Of a DNA stretch of 19,201 nt, positions 14,890-19,201 are shown in pieces. The DNA is from Lachnospiraceae bacterium (lineage in GTDB: Bacteria > Bacillota > Clostridia > Lachnospirales > Lachnospiraceae). Every line of letters starts with the position of its first letter. The first letter of the stretch is position 1. The translations under genes and the position numbers were made by a program. Where the stretch lies: assembly GCA_024699395.1 (NCBI GenBank), contig JAILPU010000117.1, forward strand, positions 1 to 19,201. Reading direction: 5' to 3'. The notes under the pieces are model-generated. The model was given only the letters and a program-made list of their open reading frames with translations. It did not search any database and was not told the DNA's origin.

Positions 14890-15554
14890 GCTGTGAATTT
14901 ATGGCGTCAATGATGTGCGCGGATTTCGGACATTTGGAGAGGGAGATAAGAGATCTGGAAGTGGCGGATATAGATTCTTTTCATGTGGATATCATGGACG
15001 GAAGATATGTTCCCAATTTTGCCATGTCCTTAAGTGATATGGCCTATATCGCAAGAACTACGAAAAAGCCTTTGGATGTCCATCTTATGATAGAGCATCC
15101 CTGCACCCATCTGGAATTGTTTTTAGACAGGTTGAGAAAAGGAGATACGGTTTATATCCATCCCGAAGCGGAGTATCATCCTTCCACGACTCTGCAAAAG
15201 ATAATCGATGCCGGGATGACACCGGGAATTGCCATCAATCCGGGAACAAGCGTGGAGACAGTCTACGAGATGTTAAGGATTGTGAAAAAAGTGCTTGTGA
15301 TGAGCGTGAATCCCGGAAATGCGGGCCAGATGTTTTTGCCCTACGTAAGTAAGAAGTATGAGAGGATACTTCCCTTAAAGGAGGAGATGGGCTTTAAGGT
15401 GTACTGGGACGGAGCCTGCGGTATGGATAAGATTACGGAGTACGCGCCAAAGGGCGTGGACGGTTTCGTTCTTGGAACCACAGTTTTGTTCGGTCACAAA
15501 AAAACATACACGGAAATACTTAAAAAGGTTCGTAAGGTAGTGGGGGAAGGTTAA
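14886..15554 (+). CDS. rpe: Ribulose-phosphate 3-epimerase family protein
   Basis: A 222-residue TIM-barrel enzyme of the family that interconverts ribulose 5-phosphate and xylulose 5-phosphate. The metal-ligand set is kept: His33 and Asp35 in FHVDIMDGRYVPNF, His66 in DVHLMIEHP, and Asp175 in VYWDGACG. The phosphate-binding region matches MSVNPGNAGQMFLPYVSKK. Changes from the housekeeping form (ASMMCADF for PSILSADF, WDGACG for VDGGI) suggest a specialised member. Overlapping both neighbours (ATGA with the LicD-type gene, TAATG with the cytidylyltransferase), it most simply supplies ribulose 5-phosphate for pentitol synthesis. A different sugar phosphate substrate is possible. Confidence 0.85.
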   Translation: MSCEFMASMMCADFGHLEREIRDLEVADIDSFHVDIMDGRYVPNFAMSLSDMAYIARTTKKPLDVHLMIEHPCTHLELFLDRLRKGDTVYIHPEAEYHPSTTLQKIIDAGMTPGIAINPGTSVETVYEMLRIVKKVLVMSVNPGNAGQMFLPYVSKKYERILPLKEEMGFKVYWDGACGMDKITEYAPKGVDGFVLGTTVLFGHKKTYTEILKKVRKVVGEG

Positions 15555-16264
15555 TGAATGCTGCTTTGATTTTGTCCGGGGGAACGGGGAGCCGTTTTAA
15601 CTCGGATATTCCCAAACAGTACTGCAAAATAAATGACAGAACTGTCATTTCATATGTGATAGAAGCGTTTTTTCATCATCCCGATATAGAGGCGGTTCAT
15701 ATAGTGGCGGAGCCCGAATACAGGGATTTAATTGAAGCCGATATAGAAAAATACGGAAAGCCCGGACTGTTCAAAGGTTTTTTAAAACCCGGAGTAAACA
15801 GACAGCTTTCTGTTTTAAACGGGCTTCGGGGAATGCTTTCATATATGGAAGATGATGATGTGGTGCTTATTCATGATGCCGCAAGACCTGCGGTGAGTAG
15901 AGAACTGATTTCGGGTGTGATTTCGGGGATGGAGGACCATGAGGGCATTGTGCCTGTTATCCCTGTTAAGGACACTGTCTACGAATTGGATTGCGAGAGG
16001 AAAATAAGCGGTCTTCTATGCAGGGATAAGCTGGGTGCCGGTCAGACTCCCGAAGGATTTGTGATGGGAAAGTATTTTAAGGCCAATACTGATCTTCTTC
16101 CGGAAAAAATACTTGGTATAAGGGGTTCGGCGGAGCCTGCCTTTTATGCCGGGATGGATATCGGTGTTGTCCCCGGGGATGAGAACAATATAAAGCTCAC
16201 CACCCGTGAGGATTTTAGCCGTATTTCGAATATCATTAATGATGTCGGGACACACCGGTTATAA
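15554..16264 (+). CDS. IspD/TarI-family cytidylyltransferase, probably pentitol-5-phosphate specific
   Basis: A 236-residue enzyme of the IspD/TarI family, which joins CTP to methylerythritol 4-phosphate (IspD) or ribitol 5-phosphate (TarI). The nucleotide loop is ILSGGTGSRFNSDIPKQY with Arg14 and Lys21. IHDAARP (about 105-111) precedes a VPVIPVKDTVYEL strand, GQTPEGF is near 163, and NIKLTTREDF near 212 carries the late conserved Lys. The family alone does not separate IspD from TarI. The dehydrogenase downstream (TarJ-like) and the LicD-type transferase upstream favour CDP-ribitol or another CDP-pentitol over isoprenoid synthesis. Its 3' end overlaps another open frame that runs on to 16406 (see findings), so a frameshift near the stop should be considered. 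Confidence 0.85.
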   Translation: MNAALILSGGTGSRFNSDIPKQYCKINDRTVISYVIEAFFHHPDIEAVHIVAEPEYRDLIEADIEKYGKPGLFKGFLKPGVNRQLSVLNGLRGMLSYMEDDDVVLIHDAARPAVSRELISGVISGMEDHEGIVPVIPVKDTVYELDCERKISGLLCRDKLGAGQTPEGFVMGKYFKANTDLLPEKILGIRGSAEPAFYAGMDIGVVPGDENNIKLTTREDFSRISNIINDVGTHRL

Positions 16265-16265
16265 A

Positions 16266-16319
16266 TCCGTTAGTAATATATCGGAAGAGTACAATAATAA
16301 TTCCGTTAGTAATATATCG
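16266..16319 (+). repeat. 18-bp direct repeat, 36-bp period, after the cytidylyltransferase gene
   Basis: TCCGTTAGTAATATATCG occurs at 16266-16283 and exactly again at 16302-16319. The 36-bp period is a multiple of three; in the frame open from 16206 to 16406 both copies read SVSNIS. The rest of the 193-nt gap to the dehydrogenase start holds no clear promoter or terminator. Confidence 0.9.
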
Positions 16320-16457
16320 AAAAAGAGTGAGAAGATATATCAGATGATTAGGTACCTGTGGTCGGAAAAGATTGAACAATATAAATTGAAGGTTAACGCC
16401 GACTGAATTAAGTAAAAATATGAGAGTTATAAAATAATGGTAACACATGGAGGGAAT

Positions 16458-17540
16458 ATGAAAGCCCAGGTGCTTTACAAAATAGGGGATCTTAGATATG
16501 AGGACAGGGACAAGCCGGGAGTAAAAGAGGGAAATGTTCTTGTTAGAGTCAGAGCGGCAGGAATCTGCGGTTCCGACGTGCCCCGCATATTGAAAAACGG
16601 AGCCCACATTCACCCAATAGTCTGCGGACATGAGTTTGCGGGGGAAGTGGTGGAAGGTGATAAGAAACTTTTGGGAAAGAGAGTCACAGTTTTTCCGTTA
16701 ATTCCCTGCAGAAAATGTAAAATGTGCGAAGCAGGGCAATATCAGCTTTGCAGACATTATGATTATCTGGGTTCAAGATCCGACGGAGCCTTTGGGGAAT
16801 ATGTTTCGGTCCCCGTGGAAAACCTTGCGGAAATCGGGGACAATGTATCCTTTGAGGCAGCAGCCATGACAGAACCCTTCAGCGTGGCATATCATGCAGT
16901 TCAGATTGCTTTCGGTGACATTGATGAAATAAGTCCCGAAGTACTTAAACAAAAGGTGACGGTGTGGGGCGCAGGGACCATAGGTCTAATGCTCACCATG
17001 CTCCTTAAAGCCCGAGGGTTTAAAAATATATATGTGATAGGAAACAGGGAATATAACAGGCAGAGCGTTTTGAATCTCATAGGAGATGACATTCATTTTA
17101 TCCCTTATTGGGAGGAGGATTTCAAAGATATTTTCCAAAGCAAAATGGGAGATGAAGGCTCTATGACCATATTCGATTGCGTGGGAAGACCCGAAGTGTT
17201 TGAAGGCGCTGTGGAACTTGCACCACCCACAGGTCAGATTATACTTGTGGGAAACCCTTTGGCGGATCTTGGGCTTAAGAGAGAGATTTACTGGAAAATA
17301 TTGAGAAATGAGTTAACTTTGAAGGGCGTCTGGAATTCCTATTTTGACATAAGGGGTAACCATATGGGAAAGGACAGGGCAAAGGACAGCTGGACCGGAG
17401 TTCTTAAACTTATGGAAAGAAAAGAGGTGGATCCTGAAAAACTTATCACCCACAGAACCGAACTTAAAGATCTTATGACAAACATACGCATGATGAACGA
17501 AAGAAGCGAAGATTATATCAAGGTCATGTGTGTAATGTGA
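16458..17540 (+). CDS. Zinc-dependent dehydrogenase, TarJ-like (ribulose-5-phosphate reductase candidate)
   Basis: A medium-chain zinc dehydrogenase of 360 residues. The catalytic zinc site is Cys37 (AAGICGSDV) with His58-Glu59 (VCGHEFAGEV). The structural zinc site has four Cys at 84, 87, 90 and 98. The NAD(P)-binding GAGTIG is at 171-176. TarJ, of this family, reduces ribulose 5-phosphate to ribitol 5-phosphate for TarI; a TarI-type and an epimerase gene just upstream support that role. Sorbitol or galactitol-phosphate dehydrogenases are alternatives. I start at 16458 (MKAQVLYKIG, usual family start, GGAGGG just upstream although close); an in-frame ATG at 16437 would add 7 residues. No terminator is seen in the gap upstream, so it is probably in the same operon. 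Confidence 0.83.
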   Translation: MKAQVLYKIGDLRYEDRDKPGVKEGNVLVRVRAAGICGSDVPRILKNGAHIHPIVCGHEFAGEVVEGDKKLLGKRVTVFPLIPCRKCKMCEAGQYQLCRHYDYLGSRSDGAFGEYVSVPVENLAEIGDNVSFEAAAMTEPFSVAYHAVQIAFGDIDEISPEVLKQKVTVWGAGTIGLMLTMLLKARGFKNIYVIGNREYNRQSVLNLIGDDIHFIPYWEEDFKDIFQSKMGDEGSMTIFDCVGRPEVFEGAVELAPPTGQIILVGNPLADLGLKREIYWKILRNELTLKGVWNSYFDIRGNHMGKDRAKDSWTGVLKLMERKEVDPEKLITHRTELKDLMTNIRMMNERSEDYIKVMCVM

Positions 17541-17556
17541 CAGGGAGGATTTGAAA

Positions 17557-18507
17557 ATGGCGGTTTATTTAACATCTCCCGCCGGGGTTGCCACGGGAGG
17601 GACGGAACTGCTTCACCAGTTTGCGGCGGCAATGTCGGACAACGGTGTTGAGTGTTATATGATATATCCCGACAGAAAAAAGGACGTGGATCCCGTCCCG
17701 GAAAGATTTAAAAAATATAATGTAAAGGTCGCTCCAAATTATCCCGACAAAGAGGATTCTTTTCTTGTGCTTGCGGAGACTCAGGTTCATTTTGCAAGGG
17801 AATGCGTAAAGGGGCGCTTAATGATATGGTGGCTCTCCGTTGATTTTTACCGTATGGCATATGAAAGTGAGATTAAGGAAAGAGGAATCGATGCTTTTAA
17901 TCTTAAAGAGAAAACAAATGTAATCCACAGGGTTCAGTCTTTCTATGCCGGAGAATTTTTGAAAAATGAAATGGGGATAGAGGAATATGATTTCCTTGGG
18001 GACTATATCGGAGATGAGATCATCGATTTTGCCTTGAAATACTCCCATCAGGTGGAAAAGAAGAATTACTGCATCTACAATCCCAAGAAGGGGTATGAAT
18101 ATATTAAGCCTTTGATGGATGCCTGCAAGAAGGAGATAACCTGGGTGCCTCTTCAGAATCTTACGCCTTTTGAGATGGCGGGGCTTATGAGTCTGTCCAA
18201 GGTGTATGTGGATTTCGGAATGCATCCCGGGATGGATAGAATTCCCAGAGAGGCAGCAGCCTGCAGAGCGCTGGTACTTACAAACAAAAAGGGAAGCGCC
18301 GCCAATGACATAGACGTACCCATTCCGGACAGGTTTAAGATAGAGGATTATCAAAACGTTGAGGGGGTACTTGAAGTCATATACGAAATGTTGGATGACT
18401 ATGAAAATCTTAAACAACTGTATGAACCCTACAGAGAAATTATATTCGGACAGAAAGAAAAGTTTATTGAAGACGTTAAAAAACTGGTGGAAACAATAAT
18501 GATTTAA
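17557..18507 (+). CDS. Glycosyltransferase, GT-B type, last gene of the modification operon
   Basis: A 316-residue protein. The N-terminus MAVYLTSPAGVATGGTELLH resembles the donor/acceptor loop at the start of GT4-like enzymes. The C-terminal part has VYVDFGMHPGMDRIPREAAA followed by CRALVLTNKKGSAANDIDVP, a conserved pattern of a glycosyltransferase family that I recognise from polysaccharide and flagellar clusters but cannot name by substrate. No signal peptide or membrane segment. ATG 17557 is chosen with GGGAGGA at 17543-17549; an in-frame TTG at 17551 is too close to that site. It starts 16 nt after the dehydrogenase stop. With the first glycosyltransferase at 11004 it could build the glycan to which the LicD-type enzyme adds a phospho-pentitol (inference). 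Confidence 0.78.
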   Translation: MAVYLTSPAGVATGGTELLHQFAAAMSDNGVECYMIYPDRKKDVDPVPERFKKYNVKVAPNYPDKEDSFLVLAETQVHFARECVKGRLMIWWLSVDFYRMAYESEIKERGIDAFNLKEKTNVIHRVQSFYAGEFLKNEMGIEEYDFLGDYIGDEIIDFALKYSHQVEKKNYCIYNPKKGYEYIKPLMDACKKEITWVPLQNLTPFEMAGLMSLSKVYVDFGMHPGMDRIPREAAACRALVLTNKKGSAANDIDVPIPDRFKIEDYQNVEGVLEVIYEMLDDYENLKQLYEPYREIIFGQKEKFIEDVKKLVETIMI

Positions 18508-18547
18508 GAACTGAAACCTAACAGTTGAAAGTATAAAATATTGCCAA

Positions 18548-18574
18548 ATATCGGCTAAAAAAGTACTTGATTTG
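18548..18574 (-). promoter_or_regulatory. Possible antisense sigma-28 promoter
   Basis: On the minus strand, CAAA (18571-18574), exactly 15 nt, and a perfect GCCGATAT (18548-18555). It points left into the 3' end of the glycosyltransferase gene. The same octamer occurs on the + strand inside coding sequence at 15737 and 18657 without a matching -35, so chance is a real possibility. Confidence 0.35.
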
Positions 18575-18595
18575 ACTCATGGTATATCGTATATT
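18567..18595 (+). promoter_or_regulatory. SigA-type promoter for the helix-turn-helix regulator
   Basis: TTGATT (18567-18572), a 17-nt spacer and TATATT (18590-18595) match the housekeeping -35/-10 pattern. It lies about 50 nt before the regulator's ATG. Confidence 0.6.
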
Positions 18596-18647
18596 ATTCA
18601 AGGTGCCTTTTTGGGACGAATAAAAATGTACCAGTAGGAGACTTAAA

Positions 18648-18983
18648 ATGAGTAAAGCCGATATATTGAAAAAAGAAATTTTGAGAAGCTACAGAAGCGT
18701 GAGAAAGTTTGCGCTTGAAATGGGTATTCCTTATTCCACACTTGTAACAGCCCTTGAGAGAGGCATTGACGGTATGGGATATGGTACCGTTATAAAGATA
18801 TGTGACAAACTGGGACTTAATCCCGTTGATCTTTCTCCCCTTGAGAACGATATGACTTTGGGAGAAACTTTGCTTGAGAACCGTGTTATGCAGTACTATG
18901 TAAAGCTCAACCAGGAGGGAAGAGACAAGGTTCTGGGAATTATGGAAGATTACGTACAGATAGAGAAGTACAGCGGACGATAG
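18648..18983 (+). CDS. Small Cro/CI (XRE)-type helix-turn-helix regulator
   Basis: A 111-residue DNA-binding protein. Residues 15-60 form the HTH: SVRKFALEMGIPYSTLVTAL, then ERGIDGMGYGTVIKICDKLG, with the YSTL segment as recognition helix, followed by LNPVDL. The C-terminal 45 residues (ending EGRDKVLGIMEDYVQIEKY) are helical and resemble the dimerising tail of many solitary XRE regulators in Clostridia. GGAG at 18637-18640 lies 7 nt before ATG. It has its own SigA-type promoter and stands between the flagellin-modification genes and glf. Its targets are unknown; the inverted repeat at 18991-19038 just downstream is one candidate site. Similar proteins are common in Lachnospiraceae genomes outside phages. 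Confidence 0.85.
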   Translation: MSKADILKKEILRSYRSVRKFALEMGIPYSTLVTALERGIDGMGYGTVIKICDKLGLNPVDLSPLENDMTLGETLLENRVMQYYVKLNQEGRDKVLGIMEDYVQIEKYSGR

Positions 18984-18990
18984 AACAAAC

Positions 18991-19038
18991 AATTCTCATG
19001 GAAAGAGGCTGTGACGATGCTTCCAAGCCGTGAGAATT
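18991..19038 (+). repeat. 11-bp inverted repeat in glf leader
   Basis: AATTCTCA (18991-18998) is exactly complementary to TGAGAATT (19031-19038), and three more pairs extend it inward (18999-19001 with 19028-19030, one G-T). The loop is 26 nt. No real T-run follows, so it is probably not a terminator for the regulator gene. It may be an RNA hairpin or an operator pair. Confidence 0.65.
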
Positions 19039-19081
19039 TGTATATACCGATCGGATGCGAAAATTTTACAGGGGAAAAAAT

Positions 19082-19201
19082 ATGGATTACGATTTTTTGG
19101 TTGCGGGCTGCGGCCTTTACGGAGCGGTTTTTGCCAGAAAACTTACAGACAACGGAATGAAGGTTTTGTGTATCGACAGCCGCGATCATATAGGAGGAAA
19201 T
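19082..19201 (+). CDS. glf: UDP-galactopyranose mutase, 5' end only
   Basis: The first 40 codons run to the last base of the window. The N-terminal FAD-binding fold is clear: MDYDFLVAGCGLYGAVFARK then VLCIDSRDHIGGN, which closely follows Glf proteins. Glf converts UDP-galactopyranose to UDP-galactofuranose for cell-surface glycans. A GGGGA ribosome site lies at 19071-19075. It may begin a surface-polysaccharide cluster or supply galactofuranose for the flagellar glycan. The rest of the gene is outside the window. Confidence 0.85.
   Translation, partial: MDYDFLVAGCGLYGAVFARKLTDNGMKVLCIDSRDHIGGN

Noticed and set aside
15737..18664. GCCGATAT octamers at 15737-15744 and 18657-18664 as sigma-28 promoters
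   Set aside because: Both lie inside coding sequence and have no TAAA-like element about 15 nt upstream.
1..19201. CRISPR arrays, transposases, tRNA or rRNA genes
   Set aside because: I looked for regular repeats, transposase-like proteins and RNA gene signatures on both strands and saw none.

Overview
The window is a late-flagellar gene cluster from a motile, low-to-moderate GC Gram-positive anaerobe. The best guess is a clostridial Lachnospiraceae relative (Roseburia/Butyrivibrio type). Signs are the short flagellins starting MVVQHNLTAMNSNRMLG, tandem flgK genes, the fliW-csrA pair, strong AGGAGG ribosome sites and sigma-28 (SigD/FliA) type promoters. Every gene recognised is on the + strand. 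There is no sign of phage, IS element, CRISPR, tRNA or rRNA.

Layout. (1) 2-6044: hook-filament junction and regulator genes: the 3' part of one flgK, a complete second flgK, an unusually long flgL, fliW and csrA. (2) 6052-8967: a sigma-28 promoter, then flaG, fliD (cap), fliS (flagellin chaperone) and a FlgN/FliT-like chaperone, closely packed. (3) 8979-10982: a sigma-28 promoter, two near-identical flagellin genes and a strong terminator. (4) 11004-12374: a glycosyltransferase gene set between flagellin genes. (5) 12409-13397: a near-consensus sigma-28 promoter, a third, more diverged flagellin gene and a terminator. (6) 13468-18507: a tightly packed set encoding a LicD-family phosphotransferase, a ribulose-phosphate-3-epimerase-like enzyme, an IspD/TarI-type cytidylyltransferase, a TarJ-like zinc dehydrogenase and a second glycosyltransferase. 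(7) 18567-19201: a small helix-turn-helix regulator with its own promoter, then the start of a UDP-galactopyranose mutase gene (glf).

Two themes tie the genes together. First, FliW and CsrA are encoded next to their likely targets. The leaders of flaG, fliC1 and fliC2 each carry an 8-bp hairpin with an ANGGAN hexaloop (the classic CsrA/RsmE site) plus a second GGA in the Shine-Dalgarno sequence, as in the B. subtilis hag circuit. Second, the genes after the third flagellin look like a route from a pentulose 5-phosphate to a CDP-pentitol (probably CDP-ribitol) and its transfer by a LicD-type enzyme. In this setting, and with two glycosyltransferases alongside, I infer a phospho-pentitol modification of flagellin or of its glycan. 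A teichoic-acid or capsule role cannot be excluded.
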